Shown here: piece by piece, positions 17,141 through 25,762 of the stretch
Position numbering within the stretch: position 1 is the stretch's first letter
How the letters are laid out: each line of letters begins with the position of its first letter
Source: Clostridium sp.
GTDB taxonomy: Bacteria; Bacillota; Clostridia; Clostridiales; Clostridiaceae
Direction: 5' to 3'
Length of the DNA: 41,989 bases
Assembly: GCF_016650035.1 (NCBI RefSeq)
Contig: NZ_JAENWM010000030.1
Coordinates: 1-41,989, forward strand
Program-made: the position numbers and the translations under genes
Notes under the pieces: model-generated
The model's input: the letters and a program-made list of their open reading frames with translations, nothing else
Database searches by the model: none
Told to the model about the DNA's origin: nothing

Positions 17141-18409
17141 ATGAATTCATGGAAAATTGAAACTAAATGTTTGCAGGAGGGGTATAAACCTGGCAATGGA
17201 GAGCCACATGTTTTGCCAATATGTCAGAGCACTACCTACAGATACAAATCTACAGAGCAGGTAGCTAAGCTATTTGATTTACAGGAAGCTGGACATATGT
17301 ATTCTAGAATTAGTAATCCAACAGTAGAATGTTTGGAGAACAAAATTGCTGCACTTGAAGGAGGAGTAGGTGCATTATGCACATCCTCAGGGCAATCAGC
17401 AACACTAATTTCAATATTAAATATTTGTCAAAATGGAGACCATGTAGTTTCGTCAAGCGCAATATATGGTGGAACCTTTAATTTGCTTGCAATGACTATT
17501 AAAAAAATGGGTATTGAAGTAACATTTGTAGACGCTGACAGTGATGAAGAGGAAATTCAAAAGGCGTTTAGAACAAATACCAAAGCAATTTTCGGAGAGA
17601 TAATCGCAAATCCTAAAATTAGTGTGCTTGATATAGAGAAATTTGCACGCCTTGCGAATAAGAACGGAGTACCTTTTATAATTGACAGTACCTTTGCTAC
17701 GCCAATACTTTGTAGACCTTTTGAGTTTGGTGCAGATATAGTGGTACATTCTACTACAAAATATATGGACGGGCATGCTTCTAGTGTAGGAGGAGTAATA
17801 GTAGATTCGGGTAATTTTGACTGGACAAAGGGTAAATTTCCTGAGTTTACGCAGCCTGATCCATCCTATCATGGCTTAGTTTATACAGAAGCTTTTGGGA
17901 AAGCGGCCTATATTGCAAAAGCTAGAGTTCAAATCATGAGAGATATGGGTAATTGCATGAGTCCTAACAATGCCTTTTTAACAAATTTTGGTATGGAGAC
18001 TTTACATCTTAGGATGGAAAGACACTCTGAAAATGCTTTAAAAGTAGCAACCTTCCTTGAAGACTTAGAAAGTGTACAATCAGTTAGTTACCCTTCACTA
18101 CCAGGAGATAAATATAACGCACTAGCAAAAAAATATTTACCTAAGGGGTCTAGTGGAGTTATTTCCTTTATTATAAAGGGTGGAAGAGAAGCGGCTGTGA
18201 AATTTATGGATAAATTACAACTTGCCTCAATAGTTGTACATGTGGCAGATGTAAGAACCTTAGTATTACACCCTGCAAGCTCAACTCATAGGCAAATGAA
18301 TGACAAACAGCTTTCAGAGGCTGGTATTGAACCAGGTTTAATCAGATTTTCTGTGGGAATAGAAAATGTGGAAGACATAATAGAAGATATTAGGCAGGCC
18401 ATTAAGTAA
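17141..18409 (+). CDS. metY: O-acetylhomoserine sulfhydrylase / Cys-Met metabolism PLP enzyme
   Basis: A 422-residue PLP enzyme of the Cys/Met metabolism family. It has the active-site STTKYMDGH with Lys207 for PLP, the phosphate-binding SSGQSA near residue 82, YSRISNPT, and the SSAIYGGTFNLL segment. GNGEPHVLPICQSTTYRYKS at the start is typical of O-acetylhomoserine sulfhydrylase (MetY), which makes homocysteine from O-acetylhomoserine and sulfide; the length (about 425) fits better than methionine gamma-lyase (about 400), which remains an alternative. It works in the cytoplasm. AAGAGGTG precedes the ATG. Confidence 0.85.
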   Translation: MNSWKIETKCLQEGYKPGNGEPHVLPICQSTTYRYKSTEQVAKLFDLQEAGHMYSRISNPTVECLENKIAALEGGVGALCTSSGQSATLISILNICQNGDHVVSSSAIYGGTFNLLAMTIKKMGIEVTFVDADSDEEEIQKAFRTNTKAIFGEIIANPKISVLDIEKFARLANKNGVPFIIDSTFATPILCRPFEFGADIVVHSTTKYMDGHASSVGGVIVDSGNFDWTKGKFPEFTQPDPSYHGLVYTEAFGKAAYIAKARVQIMRDMGNCMSPNNAFLTNFGMETLHLRMERHSENALKVATFLEDLESVQSVSYPSLPGDKYNALAKKYLPKGSSGVISFIIKGGREAAVKFMDKLQLASIVVHVADVRTLVLHPASSTHRQMNDKQLSEAGIEPGLIRFSVGIENVEDIIEDIRQAIK

Positions 18410-18495
18410 AACTATATATATCAGTGGAAGATATTACGACTAAATAGAATTAAAATAGAATATTATATTAATGGAGATATTTTGAGGAGGAAACT

Positions 18496-19347
18496 ATGGA
18501 ATTCACTAAAATTCAAGGAGCAGGGAATGACTTTATAATAGTAAACAATATGAAACTTAAGTTGCCATTAGATAAGATACCTTGCATAGCTGCGAAGTTA
18601 TGTAAGAGAAAAGTATCCTTAGGTGCAGATGGTTTTATAGTAGTTGATGCTGCTGAAGGTGATGCTGATTTTAAAATGCGTTTTTATAATTCTGATGGTA
18701 GTATTGGTGAGATGTGTGGTAATGGTGCAAGATGCATTGCTAGATATGCATATAGCAATAATATCGCAGGGAAAAAAATGAAGTTTGAAACATTGGCAGG
18801 TATAGTATCGGCAGAAATAATAAAGGGTAGACTTGTAAAAGTTCAGCTTAATAGTCCCGAAAAAATTGAACTTGATTCTGATGTTGAAATTGATGGTAAA
18901 AAATATGAGTGCTCATATATAGAACTTGGGAATCCAGGAATTCCTCATGCCGTTGTAAAATATCCAGGTCTTCAAAACACGGAGGAAAGTGAATTATTTA
19001 ATATTGGGAGAAAAATAAGATTTTATAAAGATTTTCCTAAAGGAGCAAATGTAAACTTTTTTGATATTTTAGACGATACGTCAGCAATTTTAAAAACATA
19101 TGAAAGAGGAGTTGAGGATTTTACATTGGCATGTGGAACAGGCTCTGGGTCAACTGCAGTTGCTCTCGTATTAAAAGGATATTTAAAGGGTAATAAAGTG
19201 AAAATTGTTTCACCTGGAGGAGAACTATTTATAGAAATGGAAAGATTAGAGGATAGTGTAGAAAAGTTGTTTTTAATAGGAGATACCAATATTATTGCAA
19301 TTGGAAAAATAATGGATGAAGATTTATCAACTTCTATTAAGGAGTAA
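18496..19347 (+). CDS. dapF: Diaminopimelate epimerase
   Basis: A 283-residue enzyme that turns LL-diaminopimelate into the meso form for lysine and peptidoglycan synthesis. Both catalytic cysteines are present: Cys74 in EMCGNGARC and Cys213 in LACGTGSGST. The start KIQGAGNDFIIV is also diagnostic. The length fits the family (270-285). It follows metY by 86 bp with GAGGAGGAAA before the ATG, and is followed closely by the promoter of the citrate operon. Confidence 0.95.
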   Translation: MEFTKIQGAGNDFIIVNNMKLKLPLDKIPCIAAKLCKRKVSLGADGFIVVDAAEGDADFKMRFYNSDGSIGEMCGNGARCIARYAYSNNIAGKKMKFETLAGIVSAEIIKGRLVKVQLNSPEKIELDSDVEIDGKKYECSYIELGNPGIPHAVVKYPGLQNTEESELFNIGRKIRFYKDFPKGANVNFFDILDDTSAILKTYERGVEDFTLACGTGSGSTAVALVLKGYLKGNKVKIVSPGGELFIEMERLEDSVEKLFLIGDTNIIAIGKIMDEDLSTSIKE

Positions 19348-19353
19348 TATGAT

Positions 19354-19382
19354 TTGACTACTAGCCATTACCGTGATATAAT
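19354..19382 (+). promoter_or_regulatory. Promoter of the citDEF operon
   Basis: TTGACT at 19354-19359, a 17-bp spacer and TATAAT at 19377-19382. CTACTA and TAGTAG flank the -10 region as a loose inverted repeat, echoing the operator-like repeat at the second citrate-island promoter. Confidence 0.75.
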
Positions 19383-19442
19383 GTAATCGTATTTAGTAGG
19401 ATGCTTTTAAGATAAAGATATAATTAATTTAATAAAATATAT

Positions 19443-19527
19443 GTTGACAGTGGTTAAAGAAAACTTATAAGTTTAGCTTTATAAGGTCAGCGCAAAAAAC
19501 ATTTATGTTTTTGTGCTGACCTTTTTT
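19443..19527 (+). ncRNA. Conserved two-hairpin leader RNA before citDEF (copy A)
   Basis: The leader has a small hairpin at 19455-19481 (TAAAG, bulged A, AAAC, loop TTATAA, GTTT, AG, CTTTA) and, two bases later, a terminator hairpin. The same layout recurs at 22468-22553 before tctC. In the small hairpin the first pair of the inner stem changes from A-T here to T-A there, a compensatory change, while the outer stem and the A/AG bulge are constant. It looks like an attenuator; no known riboswitch, T-box or ANTAR hexaloop pattern fits. Confidence 0.6.
19483..19527 (+). terminator. Intrinsic terminator/attenuator in leader A
   Basis: AAGGTCAGCGCAAAAAACA pairs with TGTTTTTGTGCTGACCTT, with one G-U pair and one bulge, followed by T6. 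It lies about 58 bp before citD, so it would stop the operon unless antitermination occurs. Confidence 0.85.
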
Positions 19528-19585
19528 GTTTTAAAAAATAGGCATTTTATTTAATACACTAAACTTTTGGAGGAGGTTTTTAATT

Positions 19586-19849
19586 ATGATAGGACAAGCA
19601 GGTAGAGAAAAAGGTGATGATGTTTTGGTTAATGTTAATTTAAATACATCTGATGGTGTAAACGTAGACGTAGAAAGTAAAGTCAAACAACTATTTGGAA
19701 AGCAGATAGAAAAATCTGTTAAGGAAGTATTAGATGAAATGAATATTAAAAATGTACTTGTTACATTAAAAGATCAAGGAGCGTTAGACTTTGTAATAAG
19801 AGCTCGTGTTAAAACGGCTATTAGAAGAGCAAAGGGAGGAGTGAATTAA
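19586..19849 (+). CDS. citD: Citrate lyase acyl carrier protein (gamma subunit), prosthetic-group serine not present
   Basis: An 87-residue protein with clear CitD features: VDVESKVKQLFGKQIEK in the middle and the C-terminal VTLKDQGALDFVIRARVKTA, matching the family's DKGALDCxxRARVxTA. In citrate lyase CitD carries the phosphoribosyl-dephospho-CoA group on a serine in AGTLESSDVMV. Here the aligned segment reads AGREKGDDVLV, with Gly10 and Asp11 where SS should be. If the alignment is right, the carrier cannot be modified in the usual way. GGAGGAGG precedes the ATG; the stop overlaps citE by one base. Confidence 0.85.
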   Translation: MIGQAGREKGDDVLVNVNLNTSDGVNVDVESKVKQLFGKQIEKSVKEVLDEMNIKNVLVTLKDQGALDFVIRARVKTAIRRAKGGVN

Positions 19850-20736
19850 TGAAGAAATTAAGAAGAACTATGATGTTTTGTCCAGCCAATAATCCTAAAA
19901 TGCTCTTTACAGCACAAATATATAACCCTGATTGTATAATATTTGATTTGGAAGATGCGATTGTCTTAGCTGAAAAAGACTCTGCAAGAGATTTGTTATG
20001 TGAAGCCTTAAAAACTGTGGATTATGGAAACATTGAAGTGTTTGCAAGGATTAACGCATTGTACACACCATTTGGCGAAATGGATGTACGAGAGCTTGTA
20101 AAAGCAGGACTTAAAAATATTAGATTGCCTATGTGTGAATCTAGTGAAGATGTTAGAAAATTAGAAATGCTTATTGAAGAAGTTGAAAAAGAAAATGGCA
20201 TAGAAATAGGAACAGTTAAAATACAATGTGCTATTGAAACTCCAAAGGGAGTAGAAAATGCATATGAAATAGCAAAATCCAGTAGTAGAGTCATAGCAAT
20301 ATCTATTGGTGCAGAAGATTTTACTAGATCCCTCGGTACGGATAGAACAAAAGCTGGAAGAGAATTATTTTATGCAAGAACAAGAGTAGTTATTGCGGCA
20401 TCAGCTGCAGGAGTAGATTCTATAGATACTGTATGGGCAGATGTTTCAGATATGGAAGGATTTACAGCAGAAGTAAAAGAAGCGAAAAATTTAGGGTTCT
20501 CAGGTAAATCTTGTGTGCATCCAAAGCAAGTTAAAGAAGTACATAGGATTTTTACACCTACAAAAGAAGAAATTGGAAAGGCTCTAGAAATTATCTATGC
20601 TGCTAAAGAGGCTGAAAAAAAGAATCTTGGAGTAATAACTGTTAATGGCAAGATGGTAGATGTTCCAGTAATTCAAAAGGCTGAAAGAATAGTAGCTCTC
20701 GCAAAAGGTGCAGGAGTATATAAGGAGGAGGAATAG
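19849..20736 (+). CDS. citE: Citrate lyase beta subunit (citryl-ACP lyase)
   Basis: A 295-residue TIM-barrel protein of the HpcH/HpaI-CitE group. The start RRTMMFCPANNPKML, FDLEDAIVLAEKDSAR (metal-binding acidic residues), RINALYTPFGEMD, IETPKGVENA, IGAEDFTRSLGTDR and the late GKSCVHPKQV are all family blocks. It cleaves the citryl thioester to acetyl thioester and oxaloacetate. The ATG overlaps the citD stop (TAATG), so translation is coupled. The ribosome binding site GGAGGAG lies in the citD end. Confidence 0.92.
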   Translation: MKKLRRTMMFCPANNPKMLFTAQIYNPDCIIFDLEDAIVLAEKDSARDLLCEALKTVDYGNIEVFARINALYTPFGEMDVRELVKAGLKNIRLPMCESSEDVRKLEMLIEEVEKENGIEIGTVKIQCAIETPKGVENAYEIAKSSSRVIAISIGAEDFTRSLGTDRTKAGRELFYARTRVVIAASAAGVDSIDTVWADVSDMEGFTAEVKEAKNLGFSGKSCVHPKQVKEVHRIFTPTKEEIGKALEIIYAAKEAEKKNLGVITVNGKMVDVPVIQKAERIVALAKGAGVYKEEE

Positions 20737-20740
20737 AATA

Positions 20741-22297
20741 ATGGAATTTATAGAGAATTCAGTAGGCAGAAAAATACCTAAATACATAGAAGGTGTAGGA
20801 GTACTAAAACCTTATAGGGGACCTTTTGCAACAAAACCTGAAGGCAAAAAATATGCGCCAAGTAAAGCATATAGTACACCCAGTGATACTAAAATACTAA
20901 ACAATATTAGGGAGGTCATTGAAAAGACTGGTCTTAAAGACGGGATGACTATATCTTTTCATCATCATTTAAGAGAAGGAGACTATATATTAAATGTAGT
21001 AGTAGATCAGATAGCCAAAATGGGTATAAAAAACATTACAATTTGTGCTTCTTCTTTGAATAAAGTTCATGAACCACTAATTGAACATATAAAAAATGGT
21101 GTAATAACAGGACTTCAAACTAGTGGTCTTAGAGGCAAACTCGCTAAGGAAATATCTACTAAAAATATTTTAGGAAAACCTATAATATTTAGAACGCATG
21201 GTGGAAGAGCGAGAGCTATAGAAGCTGGAGATGTAAAAATTGATGTAGCATTTTTAGGCGCTTCTGCTTGTGATAGAATGGGGAATATGAATGGAGTAGA
21301 TGGAAAATCAGCCTTTGGAGCTATAGGATATGCTATGGTTGATGCTGAGTATGCAGACAAAGTAGTAGCAATAACAGATAATTTAGTAGATTATCCTCTA
21401 TATCCTATAAGTATATATCAAACATTAGTGGATTATGTTGTTGTAATGGATGAAATAGGTAATCCTTCATTAATTTCCTCAGGTGCTACTAGAGTTACTG
21501 GAAATCCACTAGAACTTGAAATCGCAGAAAATGCAGCAAGAGCAATAATAGATTCTGGATATATTAAAAATGGGTTTTCATTTCAAGCTGGGAGCGGCGG
21601 TTCAGCCTTGGCTGTAGTTAAATTTGTAAAAGAACATATGGAAGAAAATAATATCGTAGGCTCCTTTGCTTCAGGTGGTATAAGCTCATATATGGTAAAA
21701 ATGTTGGAAAAAGGATTATTTAAAGCGCTATATGATACACAGACGTTTGACTGCGAAGCAGGAACTTCCCTTAAAAGAAATCCTAATCATATAGAAATGT
21801 CCGCATCAACATATGCAAATCCACATAATAAAGGGTGCGTTGCGCATCAGTTGGATGTAATGATACTTTCAGCAACGGAAATAGATATTAATTTTAATGT
21901 TAATGTGATGACAGGTTCAACGGGAATAATTATGGGAGCTCAAGGTGGACACCCAGATACAGCAGCTGGAGCAAAATTTACAGTTGTAGTGGCACCACTC
22001 ATGAGAAAAAGAATACCTATAGTTGTTGATAAAGTTACTACAGTTGTGACACCAGGAGAAACTGTTGATATATTTGTAACAGAAAGAGGAATAGCAATAA
22101 ACCCATTAAGAACAGATATAATAGAGAAATTAAGTAAATCAAATCTTCCTATTATGACTATAGGAGAACTTAAAAATTTAGCGGAAAGCTTTACAAGTAT
22201 TCCAGAAAAACCAGAATTTGATGAAGAAATTGTTGGAATAGTTGAATATAGGGATGGGACTATAATGGATGTTATAAGAAAAGTAAAGCAAAAATAA
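20741..22297 (+). CDS. citF: Citrate lyase alpha subunit (citrate CoA-transferase)
   Basis: A 518-residue protein of the CitF family. The start ENSVGRKIPKYIEGVGVLKP, the DGMTISFHHHLREGDY block, FRTHGGRARAIEAGDVKIDV, and GSTGIIMGAQGGHPDTAAGA are typical. It swaps acetyl for citryl on the acyl carrier. The frame extends to 20708, inside citE, but AGGAGGAGG at 20723-20731 sits nine bases before ATG 20741, which gives the usual N-terminus. It is the last citDEF gene; citC, citX and citG are not found in the window. Confidence 0.93.
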   Translation: MEFIENSVGRKIPKYIEGVGVLKPYRGPFATKPEGKKYAPSKAYSTPSDTKILNNIREVIEKTGLKDGMTISFHHHLREGDYILNVVVDQIAKMGIKNITICASSLNKVHEPLIEHIKNGVITGLQTSGLRGKLAKEISTKNILGKPIIFRTHGGRARAIEAGDVKIDVAFLGASACDRMGNMNGVDGKSAFGAIGYAMVDAEYADKVVAITDNLVDYPLYPISIYQTLVDYVVVMDEIGNPSLISSGATRVTGNPLELEIAENAARAIIDSGYIKNGFSFQAGSGGSALAVVKFVKEHMEENNIVGSFASGGISSYMVKMLEKGLFKALYDTQTFDCEAGTSLKRNPNHIEMSASTYANPHNKGCVAHQLDVMILSATEIDINFNVNVMTGSTGIIMGAQGGHPDTAAGAKFTVVVAPLMRKRIPIVVDKVTTVVTPGETVDIFVTERGIAINPLRTDIIEKLSKSNLPIMTIGELKNLAESFTSIPEKPEFDEEIVGIVEYRDGTIMDVIRKVKQK

Positions 22298-22326
22298 ACA
22301 CTCATGTTCAAAAGATTATTAATACT

Positions 22327-22371
22327 TTGACATAGCGCACTTACTATGCTATAATGATCACATAGTAAGTG
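22327..22371 (+). promoter_or_regulatory. Promoter of the tct operon with an 11-bp inverted repeat over the -10 box
   Basis: TTGACA at 22327-22332, a 17-bp spacer and TATAAT at 22350-22355. CACTTACTATG (22338-22348) and CATAGTAAGTG (22361-22371) are a perfect inverted repeat enclosing the -10 and start region, which is where a repressor would block transcription. Confidence 0.8.
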
Positions 22372-22467
22372 AGGGCCATAGGCTTAAGGTAAATATATAT
22401 ATATACGTACTTTGAGATGAAAAGGTTTTCGCTAAATACAGTGTAAACTATAAAATTTAATATTTAT

Positions 22468-22553
22468 GATGACAGGGATTAAAGATAACTATTTAGGTTA
22501 AGCTTTATAAGGTCAGTCCAAGAAACTTTGAGGTTTCTTGTGCTGGCCTTTTT
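22468..22553 (+). ncRNA. Conserved two-hairpin leader RNA before tctC (copy B)
   Basis: Second copy of the citDEF leader. The small hairpin is at 22480-22507 (TAAAG, bulged A, TAAC, 7-base loop, GTTA, AG, CTTTA), followed by TAAGGTCAG and the terminator. Blocks shared with copy A include TGACAG, TTAAAGA and AGCTTTATAAGGTCAG. About 105 nt of further leader lie between the promoter and this block, longer than in copy A. Confidence 0.6.
22509..22553 (+). terminator. Intrinsic terminator/attenuator in leader B
   Basis: AAGGTCAGTCCAAGAAAC pairs with GTTTCTTGTGCTGGCCTT (two G-U pairs, one mismatch) and is followed by a T-run. It lies about 90 bp before tctC, so the tct operon must be read through it. 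Confidence 0.85.
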
Positions 22554-22645
22554 ATTTTGCTTAAATAAATTAGGCGATTAATCCTTGCACTAAAATATAA
22601 ATCAAGGCATTAAAATCAAAAATTAAAATTAAGGGGGAAATTATT

Positions 22646-23659
22646 ATGAAAAAGAACAATTTAATCAAAATGATTTTAGTTGGAACATTAGCTGTTACAT
22701 CTTTAGCAGGTTGCGGAACAAAAGCTACGACAGATGAGGGGACGACACCTGACTATCCTAAAAATGCTATGGAATTTATAGCACCAGGTGGAGCAGGTGG
22801 TGGTTGGGATTTAACTATCCGTACTGTAGCAAAAGTATTAGAAGACACAGAGCTTGTATCAGTACCAATGCCAATAACTAATAAACCAGGCGGCGGTGGC
22901 GGTATAACATTAGCATACATGCAAGAGAAGAAAGATGCAGATAATTTAATAGCTGTATATTCACCACCAATTATACTTATTAACTTAAATGGTTCAACAG
23001 AATTTAGTTATAAAGATACTACCCCACTTGCAGGACTTATTTCAGATTACGCAGCTTTTGCTGTAAATAAAGGTTCGAAATATACAAATATTAATGAAGT
23101 AATGGATGCATTAAAGAAAGACCCTAAGAGTGTCAAGATAGGTGGAAACTCTGCGGCAGGAAGTATGGATCATATTCAATTCTTAATAATAGCAAAAGCA
23201 GCAGGAGTTAAAGACTTAAAGCAAATAGATTTTATAAGCTTCCAAGATGGTGGAGCTGCTGCTCAATTATTAGGTAACCATATTGATCTTTTAACAACAG
23301 GAATTTCTGACGTAGCGCAATTAGCTGAAGCTGGAGAAATAACAGTATTAGCTCAGTCAGCTGATAAGAGGATAGGAACAGGCGTTGTTGCAGAAATACC
23401 AACATGTATAGAAGAAGGAATAGATGCAACATTTACAAACTGGAGAGGATTATTTGCACCAAAAGATATGCCTGATTATGCCGTTGAATATTGGCAGGAT
23501 ACTTTAGGTAAAATGGTAGAAACTCCAGAATGGATTGCAGCTTGTAAGACAAATGGCTGGGATCAAAAGTATTTAAATACAGCTGATTTTAATACTTTCT
23601 TAGATAAAACTAATGAGGATTATAAATCAATATTAGAAGAAATTGGAATGCTAAAATAG
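22646..23659 (+). CDS. tctC: Tripartite tricarboxylate transporter, substrate-binding lipoprotein
   Basis: A 337-residue lipoprotein. The signal peptide ends in the lipobox LAGC (Cys23), then a Thr-rich linker. The mature part has the TctC family marks: FIAPGGAGGGWDLTIR (carboxylate-binding loop), NKPGGGGGITLAYM, GGNSAAGSMDHIQ and the hinge around FQDGGAAAQLLGNHIDL. It catches citrate or a related tricarboxylate outside the cell for TctAB. AAGGGGG precedes the ATG. Confidence 0.92.
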   Translation: MKKNNLIKMILVGTLAVTSLAGCGTKATTDEGTTPDYPKNAMEFIAPGGAGGGWDLTIRTVAKVLEDTELVSVPMPITNKPGGGGGITLAYMQEKKDADNLIAVYSPPIILINLNGSTEFSYKDTTPLAGLISDYAAFAVNKGSKYTNINEVMDALKKDPKSVKIGGNSAAGSMDHIQFLIIAKAAGVKDLKQIDFISFQDGGAAAQLLGNHIDLLTTGISDVAQLAEAGEITVLAQSADKRIGTGVVAEIPTCIEEGIDATFTNWRGLFAPKDMPDYAVEYWQDTLGKMVETPEWIAACKTNGWDQKYLNTADFNTFLDKTNEDYKSILEEIGMLK

Positions 23660-23677
23660 AAAAAATACATGAAGGGC

Positions 23678-23711
23678 AAATCTGATAAGGAAAAAAAATC
23701 TTATCAGATTT
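23678..23711 (+). other. Hairpin between tctC and tctB
   Basis: AAATCTGATAAG and CTTATCAGATTT form a 12-bp stem with a 10-base A-rich loop. There is no T-run after it, so it is more likely an mRNA-stabilising or processing hairpin, keeping more binding protein than permease, than a full terminator. Confidence 0.6.
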
Positions 23712-23733
23712 ACATTTAGAAGGAGGATATAAA

Positions 23734-24225
23734 TTGGATAGTAAGCGTGAATTAAATTTTGATGCTTTGGTTGGAATTGTTGTTGCATTATTTGGATTGA
23801 TTTATATTTTAGCAGCTTATCTCTTACCAAGGGCAACAATAGGAAAACCATTAGGACCTTCCAAATTTCCGTTTTTATTAGGTGGAATATTGGTTGCTTT
23901 AGGAATTTTACTTTTTTTAAAAAGCGATTTGTCAAAGACAAAAGAAGCATTAAATCAGTTAAAGAAAATGAGTGAAAAAGAAAAATCCAATTCAAAGCTT
24001 ATTGCGTTAACCTGTGTGTTTTGCGTTATATATGCCTTGATTTTTGATAGTTTTGGATTTGTAATTTCAACTTTCATATTTCTTGAAGGTATGCTTTATT
24101 TGACTAATAAAAAACGAATAATACAAAATTCAATAGTGAGTATATGTTTTAGTATTGGTATATATATTTTATTCTCGAAGTTTCTAGGAATTATTCTTCC
24201 ACAAATACCATTTCTAAATATTTAA
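23734..24225 (+). CDS. tctB: Tripartite tricarboxylate transporter, small membrane subunit
   Basis: A 163-residue protein with four membrane helices, the size of TctB. The first helix is followed by LPRATIGKPLGPSKFPFLLG, a known feature of TctB. The start is TTG 23734: AGGAGG at 23721-23726 is seven bases before it and no ATG fits. It joins TctA to form the channel. It lies 14 bp before tctA. Confidence 0.85.
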   Translation: MDSKRELNFDALVGIVVALFGLIYILAAYLLPRATIGKPLGPSKFPFLLGGILVALGILLFLKSDLSKTKEALNQLKKMSEKEKSNSKLIALTCVFCVIYALIFDSFGFVISTFIFLEGMLYLTNKKRIIQNSIVSICFSIGIYILFSKFLGIILPQIPFLNI

Positions 24226-24239
24226 TAGGAGGTGAAATA

Positions 24240-25742
24240 ATGGGTGACGTATTTATAAATTTATTTAATGGGTTTTTGGTAGCAATTACACCTTACCATA
24301 TACTTATGGTTACTGTAGGTGGAGTTTTAGGTACTATCGTTGGTATGCTTCCAGGACTTGGACCTGCAACAGGGGTTGCAGTATTACTTCCACTTACCTT
24401 TTCAATGGGACCAACAGCTGCTTTGATTACAATGTGTGGGGTCTATTATGGATCTATGTATGGTGGTTCAAGAAGTTCGATTTTAATAAACACTCCAGGA
24501 GATGGTGCGGCTTTAGCTGCAACTTTTGATGGCTATCCTATGGCTATGAGTGGTAGGGCAGAATCAGCCCTTGCAATATCTGCAATAGCATCATTTATTG
24601 GTGGAACGATTGCAGCAGTATTCATGGTCTTTGTTGCTAATCCTATTGCGGATTTTGCTATAAAATTTGGACCGGCTGAATATTTTCTTTTGATGATAGC
24701 AGCACTTGCAATGACAGCATCAATGTCTGAAAAGAATATGGTAAAGGGATTTATTGCAACAATTATAGGACTCATGATAACAACAGTTGGTATAGATGGA
24801 CAATCTGGTGTTCCAAGATTCACTTTTGGGAACTTGCATTTACAAACAGGAATAGATTTTCTTGTAGCTATAATTGGTATCTATGCTTTAGGCGAGGTTT
24901 TTAAAAGCTTTAAAACACTTCAAGAAGGAACTAAAAAATCTCAAACAAAGTTTAAGAAGATTTGGGTTACAAAAGAAGAATGGAATAGATGTAAATGGCC
25001 TATACTAAGAAGTACACCACTTGGATTCTTTATTGGAGCACTTCCAGGTGCAGGTGGAACAATGGCATCGTTAATGGCATATAACAATGAAAGATCAATG
25101 TCGAAAAATAAAGAAGAATTTGGTAAAGGCGCTATAGAAGGCTTAGCGGCACCAGAAGCTGCCAACAACGCTGCGTCAGTTGGAGCTTTGATACCGATGC
25201 TTACTCTTGGTATTCCAGGTTCAGGAACAACTGCAGTTATGATGGGAGCATTATTGATGCTTGGTATTCAACCAGGACCACTATTATTCTCACAGCATCC
25301 TGCGGTAGCATGGGGACTTATTGCAAGTATGTTTATTGGAAATATTATGTTAGCAATTATAAATATTCCACTTGCTGGTCTTCTTGTAAGGGTTCTAGCT
25401 ATTCCGGTGAAATTATTGTACCCTTTAGTATTAGCATTAGCGTTTGTGGGAGCTTATGCTATAAGTAACAGTATAACAGATTTTTATCTATTAACTGGAT
25501 TTGGTATATTAGGATACATAATGAGTAAAATAAATCTTCCATCAGCACCATTGGTACTCGGTTGTATAGTCGGAGGAACAATGGAACAATCATTTAGGCA
25601 AGCGATGACAATATCAAATGGAAGTGCGAAAATTTTCGTTAGTTCAGCAGTAGCAATAGGTTTAATAATTATTACAATTGCTTCAATTGTATATCCAATG
25701 ATTAAAGCATCTTATAAAAAGAAAAAAATGAATATGGTATAG
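24240..25742 (+). CDS. tctA: Tripartite tricarboxylate transporter, large permease subunit
   Basis: A 500-residue membrane protein with about 12 helices. Family motifs include GTIVGMLPGLGPATGVAVLL, YYGSMYGGSRSSILINTPGD and, in the second half, GALPGAGGTMASLMAY, an internal repeat of the first motif. These two loops form the substrate path. It drives uptake with Na+ or H+. AGGAGGTG lies before the ATG. A weak hairpin follows, then the decarboxylase genes. Confidence 0.95.
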   Translation: MGDVFINLFNGFLVAITPYHILMVTVGGVLGTIVGMLPGLGPATGVAVLLPLTFSMGPTAALITMCGVYYGSMYGGSRSSILINTPGDGAALAATFDGYPMAMSGRAESALAISAIASFIGGTIAAVFMVFVANPIADFAIKFGPAEYFLLMIAALAMTASMSEKNMVKGFIATIIGLMITTVGIDGQSGVPRFTFGNLHLQTGIDFLVAIIGIYALGEVFKSFKTLQEGTKKSQTKFKKIWVTKEEWNRCKWPILRSTPLGFFIGALPGAGGTMASLMAYNNERSMSKNKEEFGKGAIEGLAAPEAANNAASVGALIPMLTLGIPGSGTTAVMMGALLMLGIQPGPLLFSQHPAVAWGLIASMFIGNIMLAIINIPLAGLLVRVLAIPVKLLYPLVLALAFVGAYAISNSITDFYLLTGFGILGYIMSKINLPSAPLVLGCIVGGTMEQSFRQAMTISNGSAKIFVSSAVAIGLIIITIASIVYPMIKASYKKKKMNMV

Positions 25743-25762
25743 TATCAAAGTATTTAATATTT

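Noticed and set aside
17453-17872. 139-codon frame on the minus strand within metY
   Set aside because: Shadow of the PLP enzyme gene; sequence rich in Tyr, Cys and Arg without any motif.
19443-19527. ANTAR-type or RAT-type antiterminator as explanation of the twin leaders
   Set aside because: ANTAR sites need paired hairpins with hexaloops having A1 and G4; the loops here are TTATAA and TATTTAG. The RAT consensus is also not matched.
22361-22467. Known riboswitch in the longer part of leader B
   Set aside because: No SAM, lysine, TPP, purine, cobalamin, c-di-GMP or T-box core could be seen in this AT-rich stretch.
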